Origin: Clostridiales bacterium UBA3259
GTDB taxonomy: Bacteria > Bacillota_A > Clostridia > Oscillospirales > Oscillospiraceae
Length of the DNA: 10,854 nucleotides
Assembly: GCA_002362625.1 (NCBI GenBank)
Contig: DEUP01000039.1
Coordinates: 330-11,183, forward strand
Direction: 5' to 3'
Under the pieces are notes generated by a model. That model had not been told where the DNA came from. It saw only the letters and a list, made by a program, of their open reading frames with translations, and searched no databases. The position numbers and the translations under genes are program-made. How positions within the stretch are numbered: position 1 is the first letter of the stretch; every line of letters begins with the position of its first letter. Of the stretch, positions 1 to 7,028 are shown one piece after another.

Positions 1-183
1 GTCCGGATCAATCAGGAGATGGGGATTTCCATTTTGCTGAATATCCACCACATCGAGCTTGCCATGGAATATGCCAGCCGGATTATCGGCATCCGCTCCG
101 GAAAAATCGTCTATGACGGCCCGGCGAAGGATGTGAACCAAACGGTACTGGACGCTATCTACGGGGAGGAGGCAGAAGCATGA
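1..183 (+). CDS. phnC: Phosphonate/phosphate ABC transporter ATP-binding protein, C-terminal part
   Basis: Only the last 60 codons are present; the 5' part lies outside the window. The visible peptide has the C-terminal part of an ABC ATPase: a hydrophobic strand (ISILLNIHHIELAMEYA) carrying the switch (H-loop) histidine, then the strand SRIIGIRSGKIVYDG typical of PhnC-type importers. The Walker A, signature and Walker B motifs would lie upstream and cannot be checked. Its TGA overlaps the ATG of the next gene (ATGA), so it is translationally coupled to phnE. From family knowledge the protein would power uptake of phosphonate, phosphite or phosphate from the cytoplasmic face of the membrane. 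The exact substrate cannot be read from the sequence. PhnC is preferred over other ABC ATPases mainly because two PhnE permeases follow. Confidence 0.85.
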   Translation, partial: VRINQEMGISILLNIHHIELAMEYASRIIGIRSGKIVYDGPAKDVNQTVLDAIYGEEAEA

Positions 184-1001
184 GCCTGTATGACCGTGTT
201 TTCCCGCCGAAGAAATACACCCTCCCCAGCGGCGAAACCGTGGAGGAAAAGAGAAGCCGCCTGCCCCTCATTCTGCTGCTTCTGGTGCTGATTACGGCTG
301 TGTCCGTGAGAATTACGGGCTTTTCCTTTGCCGTACTGGTGAAAAACGGCAGCCGGTTCTTTGATATTCTGAAAGCCATGGTGCCGCCCAATACGGCCTA
401 TCTTTCCAAGATTTGGAGCCCGCTGCTGGATACCATCAAGATGTCACTGCTGGGCTCCTTTGCGGGGGCGGTGCTGGCAATCCCCTTCGCGGTTCTCGCG
501 GCCAGCAATATTGTGACGAACCGGATGGTGGTACAGATCGTCCGGCTGTTTCTGAGCCTGGTTCGCACCCTGCCGACCCTGGTCTGCGCCCTGATTGCCA
601 CCTACATTTTTGGCCTGGGAACCATGGCGGGTACCTGCGCAATCGGGGTGTTTACCTTTGCCTATGTGGGAAAGCAGCTGTTTGAGATCATCGAAACCGT
701 GGACATGGGGCCCTTTGAGGCCATGGAGGCTTTGGGAGCTACCCGTCTGCAAGCCTTCCTAACGGCGGTATTCCCCCAGGTGCTGCCCACCTATTTGTCC
801 GTGTCCCTGTTCTGCCTGGAGGGCAATGTCCGCTATGCCTCCATTCTGGGCTACGTTGGGGCGGGAGGCTTGGGACTGATCATGAACGAGAAAATCGGCT
901 GGCGGGAATATGACAGCCTGGGCATGATTCTGATCGTGCTGTTCGTGACGGTGGTGGTGATCGAGGGAATCAGTCATGCCATCCGCAAGCGCTTGACCTG
1001 A
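180..1001 (+). CDS. phnE: Phosphonate/phosphate ABC transporter permease PhnE (first copy)
   Basis: A 273-residue integral membrane protein. A hydrophilic N-terminus is followed by a membrane segment at about 29-46. Further hydrophobic segments lie at about 85-110, 118-147, 149-170, 203-215 and 247-262, the usual plan of an MetI/PhnE-type permease. The cytoplasmic EAA loop that contacts the ATPase is clear at residues 180-208 (EAMEALGATRLQAFLTAVFP, then LP). The downstream ILGYVGAGGLG segment is typical of PhnE. The start ATG overlaps the phnC stop and has GGGGAGGAGG a few bases upstream, so the start is secure. It should form the membrane channel with the second PhnE, as a heterodimer. The binding protein (PhnD) is not in the window and probably lies upstream. 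Confidence 0.92.
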   Translation: MSLYDRVFPPKKYTLPSGETVEEKRSRLPLILLLLVLITAVSVRITGFSFAVLVKNGSRFFDILKAMVPPNTAYLSKIWSPLLDTIKMSLLGSFAGAVLAIPFAVLAASNIVTNRMVVQIVRLFLSLVRTLPTLVCALIATYIFGLGTMAGTCAIGVFTFAYVGKQLFEIIETVDMGPFEAMEALGATRLQAFLTAVFPQVLPTYLSVSLFCLEGNVRYASILGYVGAGGLGLIMNEKIGWREYDSLGMILIVLFVTVVVIEGISHAIRKRLT

Positions 1002-1016
1002 GGGGAGGGACGGAAA

Positions 1017-1826
1017 ATGAACGAAACCATTGAACATGCCTATCGGGCTGCCCCCAAGCGCTGGGGTTACCAGCTGTTGATTGCCTTTTTCCTTGTGATA
1101 CTCATGGCCTGGTCCAGCACTACGGTAAAGCTGGGCAGCACCGGAGAGAAGGGGCTGGCAGTGGCGGGGAATATTCTTTCCGGGATTTTCCATCCGGACA
1201 CCAAGCTGCTGCTGACCTTTGGCACGGACGGCGTTCCCTATCTGCTGCTGGAAACCTTCTGCATCGCCTTCCTGGGGACGGTGGTGGGTGCGGTAATCTC
1301 CCTGCCCCTGTCCTTTCTGTCCGCCACCAATCTGGTGCCCCGGTCCATTGCGGTAATCGGCAGAGGCCTGATTGCGGCCATTCGAACCATCCCCGCTTTT
1401 GTCTACGGCCTGATGTTCATTCGGGTGACAGGGCCCGGCCCCTTCGCGGGACTGCTGACCATGTCCCTGTGCTCTATCGGCATGGTGTCCAAAATGTACA
1501 TCGAAAGCATTGAGGATCTGGACAAACGGATCCTGGAATCCCTGGATGCCGCAGGCTGCACCACATTCCAGAAGATTCGCTACGGCATCCTGCCCCAGCT
1601 GATGCCGGACTTCATTTCCACCATCATCTATCGCTTTGACATGAACCTCCGGGACGCCACCGTTCTGGGGCTTGTGGGGGCGGGAGGCATTGGCGCGCCG
1701 CTGATCTTTGCCATGAGTGCCTACCGCTGGAATGAGGTGGGCTCCATCCTGCTGGGACTGATCGTGCTGGTGCTTGTCATCGAAGGGATATCCGCAAAAA
1801 TCCGCACCAAGCTGGCAAGAGGATAG
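1017..1826 (+). CDS. phnE: Phosphonate/phosphate ABC transporter permease PhnE (second copy)
   Basis: A 269-residue membrane protein homologous in plan to the preceding permease. It has a first membrane segment at about 18-36, further segments at about 77-105, 110-135 and 143-160, an EAA loop at 174-202 (ESLDAAGCTTFQKIRYGILP), then VLGLVGAGGIGAPL and a last membrane helix at about 242-258. It starts at ATG 1017, 15 bp after the first phnE stop, behind GGGGAGGG. Tandem phnE genes are a known arrangement in Firmicutes, where the two products pair to form the channel. The two copies have clearly diverged, so this is an old duplication and not a recent repeat. Confidence 0.92.
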   Translation: MNETIEHAYRAAPKRWGYQLLIAFFLVILMAWSSTTVKLGSTGEKGLAVAGNILSGIFHPDTKLLLTFGTDGVPYLLLETFCIAFLGTVVGAVISLPLSFLSATNLVPRSIAVIGRGLIAAIRTIPAFVYGLMFIRVTGPGPFAGLLTMSLCSIGMVSKMYIESIEDLDKRILESLDAAGCTTFQKIRYGILPQLMPDFISTIIYRFDMNLRDATVLGLVGAGGIGAPLIFAMSAYRWNEVGSILLGLIVLVLVIEGISAKIRTKLARG

Positions 1827-1829
1827 GGC

Positions 1830-3338
1830 ATGAAGAAACTAAGAATTTATTTTACCTCCGACATCCACGGCTATATCTATCCCACAGATTACCGAAGCTG
1901 GGAGCAAAAGGATATAGGGCTGTTCAAATGCGCCAATGGGTTTCACAAGGACGGAGATACCTTGGTGATCGACGGGGGTGATGCCTTGCAGGGGTCTCCT
2001 TTTGGCGCTTTCTGCCATGATATTTTGGGAAGCGGCAGCACCCTGGCGCAGATTATGAACCGCTGCGGATATGACTACGTTACCTTGGGAAACCATGATT
2101 TTAATTTTGGAATGCCCTATCTTGAAAGCTATCTGGAACCCCTTCAGGCAAAATGTGTGTGCCAGAACGTGTGCCGGGAGGACGGGGCCTCCCGGTTCCC
2201 GGCCCGGATCCATGTGCTGGAAAACGGACTGCGAATCGGCCTGGTGGGAATTGTCACGGACCATGTGAATGTCTGGGAACGACCGGAGCATTTGGAGGGC
2301 ATCGCCATCACCGATCCTTTGAAAGCTGCCCGGGGCGCTTTGGACGCGCTGCGAGGGAAGGTGGACGTGACAGTTTGCGTTTATCACGGCGGGTTTGAGC
2401 AGGATCTGGCCACAGGGCAGACATTAACCACCAGCCGGGAGAACATTGCCTGCCAGATCTGTCGAGAGCTGGATTTCGATATCCTCCTGACGGGGCACCA
2501 GCATATGTCGGTGCCTGGCAGGAGGCTTGGAGAAACCTTTGTCGTTCAGCCCTCGGAAAATGGAAAGGAATACATTGAGATTATCGGGGAAGTGGAGGCG
2601 GGGAAAAAACGGTTTTCCAGCAGAACCATACCTGCCGGGGGAGACTGCGACCAGGAGCTGCTGCAAGCCTTTTTGAGGGTAGAAGAGGGCGCGCAGAGCT
2701 GGCTGGATACGGTGGTGGGCCACCTGGAGGAGCCGTTACTCCCCAGTGACCCGCTGTCCATGGCTCGGGACGGCTGCGAACTGGCTGCATTTTTCAATGA
2801 GGTGCAGCTTTCCGCATCCGGGGCGCAGCTTTCCGCTACCAGTCTTGCCAATGAAATCGCCGGACTGCCCCAGACTGTGCGACGCCGGGACCTTCTAACG
2901 GCCTATCCCTACAGCAATACGCTGGCGGTTCTGCGAATTACCGGAGCGGTGCTGCGGCAGGCCATGGAACGCAGCGCATCCTATTTTTCCTATGATGAAA
3001 ATGGAACACTGTGTGTATCGGAAGGCTTCCTCTACCCTAAGGTGGAGCATTATAACTATGACTACTATGCCGGGGTGGAATATGCCTTTGATATTTCCCG
3101 ACCAGTGGGGGCCCGGGTGGTGAAGCTTACCCGACAGGGAAGGCCGGTGCGGGATGAGGACAGCTTTACAATCTGCCTGAACAGCTACCGGGCCAGCGGC
3201 ACGGGAGGCTACGAATGCTATTTGGGCTGCCCCGTGGAGCGGGAGATCAATATGGAAATGTCCCAACTAATGCTGGATTACTTCCAGCACAATTGTGGCG
3301 ACAGGCCGCTGCCGCCGCAGAACTTCTCCGTGAAATAA
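1830..3338 (+). CDS. 5'-nucleotidase/UshA-family metallophosphoesterase, apparently cytoplasmic
   Basis: A 502-residue two-domain phosphohydrolase. The N-terminal calcineurin-like metal site is complete: SDIHG (D11, H13), DGGDALQG (D51), GNHDFNFG (N88, H89), YHGG (H186) and TGHQH (H223, H225). The C-terminal 5'-nucleotidase substrate domain is also recognisable: AYPYSNTLAVLRITG (358-372) and NSYRASGTGGYECY (451-464), the latter like the nucleotide-stacking loop of UshA/CpdB relatives. There is no signal peptide: the first metal motif starts at residue 9, so the protein is predicted to act in the cytoplasm, unlike secreted UshA. It starts 3 bp after phnE, behind a GAGG-like site, and so belongs to the transporter operon. 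The likely role is release of phosphate from an imported or internally formed phosphoester (nucleotide, cyclic nucleotide or similar). The substrate cannot be assigned from sequence. Confidence 0.9.
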   Translation: MKKLRIYFTSDIHGYIYPTDYRSWEQKDIGLFKCANGFHKDGDTLVIDGGDALQGSPFGAFCHDILGSGSTLAQIMNRCGYDYVTLGNHDFNFGMPYLESYLEPLQAKCVCQNVCREDGASRFPARIHVLENGLRIGLVGIVTDHVNVWERPEHLEGIAITDPLKAARGALDALRGKVDVTVCVYHGGFEQDLATGQTLTTSRENIACQICRELDFDILLTGHQHMSVPGRRLGETFVVQPSENGKEYIEIIGEVEAGKKRFSSRTIPAGGDCDQELLQAFLRVEEGAQSWLDTVVGHLEEPLLPSDPLSMARDGCELAAFFNEVQLSASGAQLSATSLANEIAGLPQTVRRRDLLTAYPYSNTLAVLRITGAVLRQAMERSASYFSYDENGTLCVSEGFLYPKVEHYNYDYYAGVEYAFDISRPVGARVVKLTRQGRPVRDEDSFTICLNSYRASGTGGYECYLGCPVEREINMEMSQLMLDYFQHNCGDRPLPPQNFSVK

Positions 3339-3470
3339 GGGATCCTCTGAACCGGCGGCGTAATCAAAGCCTGAAGCGCCTGGCTTCCCGCAGGAAATCC
3401 ATGGAAAGGGAGCTAAGGGCAGGAAAACGGACGGGCCGTGGGGAATAGGCTAGGGCAGGAGGTGATGGCG
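3339..3470. other. Intergenic region between nucleotidase gene and sigK
   Basis: A 132-bp GC-rich spacer. I see no convincing terminator for the transporter operon, no good sigma-A promoter and no clear sigma-E type promoter for sigK. Readthrough from the upstream operon is possible. An Arg-rich reading frame crosses it but lacks its own start signals. Confidence 0.5.
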
Positions 3471-4145
3471 ATGCTTGCCGCATGGCTGATGCTGAGCACC
3501 CTGCTCTATTCTCTGCAACTAAACACCGGGTCTTTCCCGAAGCCGCTGACGGAGGAAGAGGAGCGGATCTATCTGGAACGAGCGAAGCAGGGAGACCTGG
3601 AGGCGCGGAATGTGCTGATTGAACGAAATCTCCGCTTGGTCGCCCATATTATGAAAAAATACTACGCCCAGACCGCTGACCAGGAGGATCTGATTTCCAT
3701 CGGCACCATTGGTTTGATTAAGGGAATCTCTACCTTTGACGCTTCCAAGGGGGCAAGGCTGGCAACCTATGCCGCCCGGTGCATTGAAAATGAAATCCTC
3801 ATGTACTTCCGTGCCCAGAAGAAGAACGCTCAGGACGTCTCTTTGTTTGACAGCATTGAGACCGGCGCCGACGGGGCGCCCCTGGCTCTGATGGACGTGG
3901 TCAGCGAGGACTCGGATCTCATGGAGCAGGTATCCGCCAAGGAAATGGCGGTGCTCCTGCGCAGGGCGATTGGCACCTGCCTGACGGAACAGGAAAAACA
4001 GGTGATCCTGCTGCGCTACGGACTGGATGGCAGACCGCCCAAACGACAGCGGGAGGTGGCGGAGGAGCTGGGCATCAGCAGAAGCTATATTTCCCGGATT
4101 GAAAAGAAAGCCCTGGGGAAGCTTCGGAAGGAGCTGGAGGAATAA
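3471..4145 (+). CDS. sigK: RNA polymerase sporulation sigma factor K, with pro-sequence
   Basis: Predicted at 224 residues from ATG 3471. AGGAGG at 3457-3462 is 8 nt from this ATG; the upstream GTG (3438) and ATG (3465) are badly placed. Sigma-70 region 2 is clear at about 46-117 (IERNLRLVAHIMKKY, EDLISIGTIGLIKGISTFD, ATYAARCIENEILMYFRA). Region 4 with its HTH is at about 170-222 (QREVAEELGISRSYISRIEK). The ATYAARCIENEI stretch and DVSLFDSIETGADG are strongly SigK/SigE-like. A hydrophobic N-terminal extension (MLAAWLMLSTLLYSLQ) precedes FPKPLTEEE. It matches the membrane-inserted pro-sequence of pro-SigK, which SpoIVFB cleaves in the mother cell. The gene is continuous, with no skin-type interruption. 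SigE is the main alternative, but the short pro-sequence and FPKPL context favour SigK. Confidence 0.92.
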   Translation: MLAAWLMLSTLLYSLQLNTGSFPKPLTEEEERIYLERAKQGDLEARNVLIERNLRLVAHIMKKYYAQTADQEDLISIGTIGLIKGISTFDASKGARLATYAARCIENEILMYFRAQKKNAQDVSLFDSIETGADGAPLALMDVVSEDSDLMEQVSAKEMAVLLRRAIGTCLTEQEKQVILLRYGLDGRPPKRQREVAEELGISRSYISRIEKKALGKLRKELEE

Positions 4146-4150
4146 AGAGA

Positions 4151-4174
4151 GGCCAGCCCGAGTTTGGGCTGGCC
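4151..4174 (-). terminator. Hairpin between convergent sigK and hisS
   Basis: Perfect 9-bp GC-rich stem GGCCAGCCC / GGGCTGGCC with a 6-nt loop (4160-4165), 5 bp from the sigK stop and 6 bp from the hisS stop. Read on the minus strand the stem is followed by TCTCTTTATT, a moderately U-rich tail, so it best serves hisS. Read on the plus strand it is followed by A6 then TTATTTTT, a poorer tail, but it may also stop sigK transcripts. Confidence 0.7.
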
Positions 4175-4180
4175 AAAAAA

Positions 4181-5536
4181 TTATTTTTCCAGAATCACCG
4201 GGCAGTTCCCGGCGTCCAGAGCGGCGCGGATATGACTGGCGGCATCGGCGGGGGAGAGCTTCACCTGTTCTCCCGTGACCATGTTCTTCACGGAGCACTT
4301 GCCCTCGGCGATCTCGTCCTCGCCCAGAAGCACGGTAAAGGGAACTCCCAGCTTGTTGGCGTAGGCCATCTTCTGCTTGAACTTCTTCTGTTCACCGTAC
4401 AGCTGCACCCGAAGACCGGCGGTGCGGAGGGCTTCCGCCAAGGCAATGGCAGGGCCGGGAGTCTCGGTCATGGGCAGCACCAGAGCGTCCGCGGGGGCAC
4501 TGGGCAGGTCGGGGTTGAGTAAGCCCTGCTCGTCCAGAACGTAGAACAGCCGGGTCAGGCCGATGGAAATGCCCACGCCGGGCAGCTGCTTTTCAATATA
4601 ATAACCGGCCAGGTTGTCATACCGGCCGCCGGAACAGACGGAGCCGATCTCCGGATGATCTAAGAGGGTGGTCTCATAGACGGTGCCGGTGTAGTAGTCC
4701 AGGCCCCGGGCAATGGTCAGGTCAACGGCAAAGTTCGCTTCCGGTACGCCGAAGGCGGAAAGGTTCGCCGTCACGGCCTTCAGCTCGGAAAGACCCTGGT
4801 CAAACAGCTCGTTCTTCCCGGCGTAGCCCTCCAAAGCGGCGAGAACCTCACCGTTGGTGCCGGAAATGGCAATGAATTTCAAAATGTCCTCAGCCTGAGC
4901 GTCGGTAAGACCGCTGTCTTCCAACAGAAGGACGCGAACCTTTTCGGCGCCGATCTTGTCCAGCTTGTCCACGGTGCGCATAATGTCGCCGCTTTTTTCC
5001 GTCAGGCCCAGCATGGCGTAAAAGCCGTTGAGAATCTTTCGGTTATTGACCCGGATCTGGAACCGGGTCAGGCCGAAGCCCTTGAATACCTTGTAGATGA
5101 TGGCGGGAATCTCCGCCTCGTTTAGGATATCCAGCTTGCCGTCGCCGATGATGTCAATGTCCGCCTGGTAGAATTCCCGGAAACGGCCCCGCTGGGCACG
5201 CTCTCCCCGGTAGACCTTGCTGATCTGGTACCGGCGGAAGGGGAAGGCCAGCTCGTTATAGTGCAGGGCCACAAACTTCGCCAGGGGCACGGTGAGGTCG
5301 AAGCGAAGGGCAAGATCACTGTCACCCTTCTGGAAGCGGTAGATCTGCTTTTCCGTTTCGCCGCCGCCCTTGGCAAGCAGTATCTGGGCGTCCTCAATGG
5401 CAGGGGTGTCCAGAGGAGCGAAGCCGTAGGAGGCGTAGGTGGCGCGCAGAATCTCCGTCATTTTTTCGAAGCGAAGCTGCTTATTTGGCAGCAGCTCCAT
5501 AAAGCCGGACAGGGTCCGGGGCTTGATGATATCCAT
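4181..5536 (-). CDS. hisS: Histidine--tRNA ligase (histidyl-tRNA synthetase)
   Basis: A 451-residue class II synthetase that charges tRNA(His) in the cytoplasm. Motif 1 region and LRFDLTVPLAKFVA are at about 77-90. Motif 2 with FRRYQISKVYRGERAQRGRFREFYQ is at 100-124. The His-specific motif LTIARGLDYYTG is at 273-284 and CSGGRYDNL at 301-309. Motif 3 GVGISIGLTR is at 320-329, and an anticodon-binding domain runs from about 350 to 440. All key signatures are intact and the length is normal. ATG 5536 has AGGAG about 7 nt upstream. The gene follows mgsA on the same strand after 79 bp that include a terminator, which leaves no room for a classical T-box leader. No clear own promoter is visible; it may lie inside mgsA, or hisS may depend on readthrough. 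Confidence 0.97.
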   Translation of the reverse strand: MDIIKPRTLSGFMELLPNKQLRFEKMTEILRATYASYGFAPLDTPAIEDAQILLAKGGGETEKQIYRFQKGDSDLALRFDLTVPLAKFVALHYNELAFPFRRYQISKVYRGERAQRGRFREFYQADIDIIGDGKLDILNEAEIPAIIYKVFKGFGLTRFQIRVNNRKILNGFYAMLGLTEKSGDIMRTVDKLDKIGAEKVRVLLLEDSGLTDAQAEDILKFIAISGTNGEVLAALEGYAGKNELFDQGLSELKAVTANLSAFGVPEANFAVDLTIARGLDYYTGTVYETTLLDHPEIGSVCSGGRYDNLAGYYIEKQLPGVGISIGLTRLFYVLDEQGLLNPDLPSAPADALVLPMTETPGPAIALAEALRTAGLRVQLYGEQKKFKQKMAYANKLGVPFTVLLGEDEIAEGKCSVKNMVTGEQVKLSPADAASHIRAALDAGNCPVILEK

Positions 5537-5564
5537 AGAAATCTCCTTTATTCATCAATATGAG

Positions 5565-5601
5565 CAAAACAAAAAGCCGCCCTGCCAACCGGCCGGGCGG
5601 C
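5565..5601 (-). terminator. Intrinsic terminator after mgsA
   Basis: On the minus strand the stem is GCCGCCC / GGGCGGC (5595-5601 with 5576-5582), with extra GCC/GGC pairing inside the loop. It is followed by TTTTTGTTTT. It lies about 15 bp after the mgsA stop and 40 bp before the hisS start, and should end the minD-mgsA transcript. Confidence 0.88.
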
Positions 5602-5615
5602 ATAAAACGCAAAGC

Positions 5616-6029
5616 TTAATATCTGGATTTGGAATGGAGCATTTCCCGCCAATCCAGATCGCCGCGCTGCAGGCCCATGATGAGCATTTCCGCACTGGCG
5701 AGATTGGTGGCAATGGGAACGTTATGCTTGTCGCAGTGGCGGATGGTCTCCACCATCTGGCTGTCGTCCCAGGGATCGGTGGTGTTGGGATCGGTGAAGA
5801 GAAGCACCAGGTCAATTTCGTTATAGGCAATACGGGCATTGATCTGCTGATGACCGCCCTGCTTGTGGGAGAGCAGTAAGGTGATGGGCAGACCAGTGCT
5901 GTCGGCAATGAGCCGTCCGGTGGTGGCGGTGGCAAACAGGCTGTGCTTTGTCAGAACGCTTTTGTAAGCGGTGCAGAACTGTACCATCAGCTCTTTCTTC
6001 TTATCATGGGCCAAAAACGCGATGTTCAC
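5616..6029 (-). CDS. mgsA: Methylglyoxal synthase homologue with altered active site
   Basis: A 137-residue MGS-like domain protein, close to the usual length. GTG 6029 is chosen because AAAGGAG ends 8 nt upstream; the in-frame GTG at 6038 lies inside that site. Family features kept: MNIAFLAHDKKK (H8), TATTGRLI (about 34-41, phosphate-binding Thr cluster), QGGxQQI (57-63), NEIDLVLLFTDP (70-81) and VPIATNLASAEMLI (104-117). Methylglyoxal synthase converts dihydroxyacetone phosphate to methylglyoxal plus phosphate. However, the catalytic Asp of the GGDQQ motif is His here (GGHQQ, H60), the preceding GP is HK (SHKQGG), and the PHxPD segment with the second key His reads PWDDS. Activity is therefore doubtful; it may be a repurposed MGS fold. 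It sits 34 bp after minD, an arrangement like the min/rodA/mgsA clusters of clostridia. Confidence 0.8.
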   Translation of the reverse strand: MNIAFLAHDKKKELMVQFCTAYKSVLTKHSLFATATTGRLIADSTGLPITLLLSHKQGGHQQINARIAYNEIDLVLLFTDPNTTDPWDDSQMVETIRHCDKHNVPIATNLASAEMLIMGLQRGDLDWREMLHSKSRY

Positions 6030-6063
6030 AGCGATCACTCCTTTTCTTTCAAACTTCTATATT

Positions 6064-6804
6064 TCATCGAAAGGCAATGGGTTCAGGGAAGCCTTGAATA
6101 CGGTTTGCGATGCGGCGGAAGCTCCGGGCCGCGGAACAGCCGGGGGCGTACAGGAGCAGGGGACGGCCGAAAGCGGCGGCCAGGGTCACCTGGGGATCCT
6201 CGGGAACAATACCGGCCAAAGGCAGCCCGGCGGCGTCCATGACGTCGTCAATGGTGATACGCACGGTTTTCAGCATGTCTTTACGGACCCGGTTGACAAT
6301 GAGCCGGACGTTTCGTTTCCCCATCAGTTCCAGAAGCTCCGCCACTCTGGCGGCGTCCCGGACGGCGGCGGGGCCGGCGCCGGTAACCAGCAGAAACCGT
6401 TCCCCGGGGGCGGCAGCCAGGCGGAAGCCCGCGTCCACTCCGGCGGGAGCGTCCAGAAAGATGATGTCAAATTCCTGCTTCGCCTGGCGAAGCATAGCGG
6501 TGAAGGACTGCAAATCGATGGACTCTATGGCACGGTTCATAGGCGCGGTGAGAAAACACAGGCCGGGATAGTCAGGGTGCCTGGCCGCGTCGCTGAGGGC
6601 GTAGCCCCCTTCGCACACATCCAGAAAGGAAAGGGCGCTGCCATCGGAGAGGCCTAAGGAGATGTCCAGATTCCGAAGACCCACATCGCAGTCAACGCAC
6701 AGAACCCGTTTTCCCTGCTGGGCAAGAGCAACGGCGATACCGGCACAAACGGAGGTTTTCCCGGTTCCGCCCTTTCCGGACAGGATCGCAAAGATTTCCC
6801 CCAA
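6064..6804 (-). CDS. minD: Septum site-determining MinD-type ATPase
   Basis: A 246-residue deviant-Walker P-loop ATPase. The deviant Walker A SGKGGTGKT is at 9-17. The MinD signature VDCDVGLRNLD is at 37-47, and Walker B FDIIFLDAPAG is at 112-122. The C-terminus (SAARSFRRIANRIQGF) could form the amphipathic membrane-binding helix. MinD dimerises on the membrane with ATP and recruits MinC to block division away from mid-cell. The start is a TTG at 6804, with GGGGG 9 nt upstream and no in-frame ATG. Neither minC nor minE is adjacent: the gene has its own promoter and is followed by the mgsA homologue. A ParA/FlhG-like relative is the alternative, but GLRNLD favours MinD. Confidence 0.85.
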   Translation of the reverse strand: MGEIFAILSGKGGTGKTSVCAGIAVALAQQGKRVLCVDCDVGLRNLDISLGLSDGSALSFLDVCEGGYALSDAARHPDYPGLCFLTAPMNRAIESIDLQSFTAMLRQAKQEFDIIFLDAPAGVDAGFRLAAAPGERFLLVTGAGPAAVRDAARVAELLELMGKRNVRLIVNRVRKDMLKTVRITIDDVMDAAGLPLAGIVPEDPQVTLAAAFGRPLLLYAPGCSAARSFRRIANRIQGFPEPIAFR

Positions 6805-6837
6805 CGGTTGTCGCCCCCTATGCCATAATTTAGCATT

Positions 6838-6866
6838 ATTATAAAGGAATTTTCACCAAAAAGCAA
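6838..6866 (-). promoter_or_regulatory. Sigma-A promoter for minD-mgsA
   Basis: On the minus strand: TTGCTT (6861-6866) - 17 bp - TATAAT (6838-6843), a full-consensus -10. The predicted start is near 6831, giving a leader of about 27 nt before the TTG start of minD. Confidence 0.75.
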
Positions 6867-6911
6867 GAGAAATTTATGGGTTTTGGAAATATTTTTTGGC
6901 ATAATTCCCAA

Positions 6912-6936
6912 GGAGGAGGAAATTTCTTCCTGCTCC
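6912..6936. repeat. Inverted repeat in the minD-pta divergent region
   Basis: GGAGGAGGAA and TTCCTGCTCC flank a 5-nt spacer (ATTTC), pairing 9 of 10 positions. It lies between the two divergent promoters and has no T tail, so an operator or structural element is more likely than a terminator. Function unknown. Confidence 0.45.
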
Positions 6937-6984
6937 GGGGAGGAAAACATTTTGGTAAAATATTAGGAAACAGGGAAAAAGGGG

Positions 6985-7013
6985 TTGCGCCAGGGAAGAA
7001 TGTGCTGTATAAT
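6985..7013 (+). promoter_or_regulatory. Sigma-A promoter for pta
   Basis: TTGCGC (6985-6990) - 17 bp - TATAAT (7008-7013), with a predicted start near 7020. This gives a leader of about 44 nt to the pta start. Confidence 0.78.
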
Positions 7014-7028
7014 TATAAGGTAAAAAAA

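Noticed and set aside
3215..3448. Plus-strand ORF of 77 codons crossing the nucleotidase 3' end into the sigK upstream region
   Set aside because: It overlaps the well-supported nucleotidase gene in another frame, has no ribosome binding site, and its composition (Arg/Ala-rich) is that of a GC-rich shadow frame.
5537..5615. T-box riboswitch upstream of hisS
   Set aside because: The 79-bp gap is too short and contains no T-box-like sequence, only the mgsA terminator.
4232..6657. Several long plus-strand ORFs opposite hisS, mgsA and minD
   Set aside because: They are antisense shadows of genes with clear family motifs and lack start signals.
6881..6955. Three TTTTGG words (6881, 6894, 6950) as possible regulator repeats
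   Set aside because: Short, in an AT-rich spacer with irregular spacing; not distinguishable from chance.
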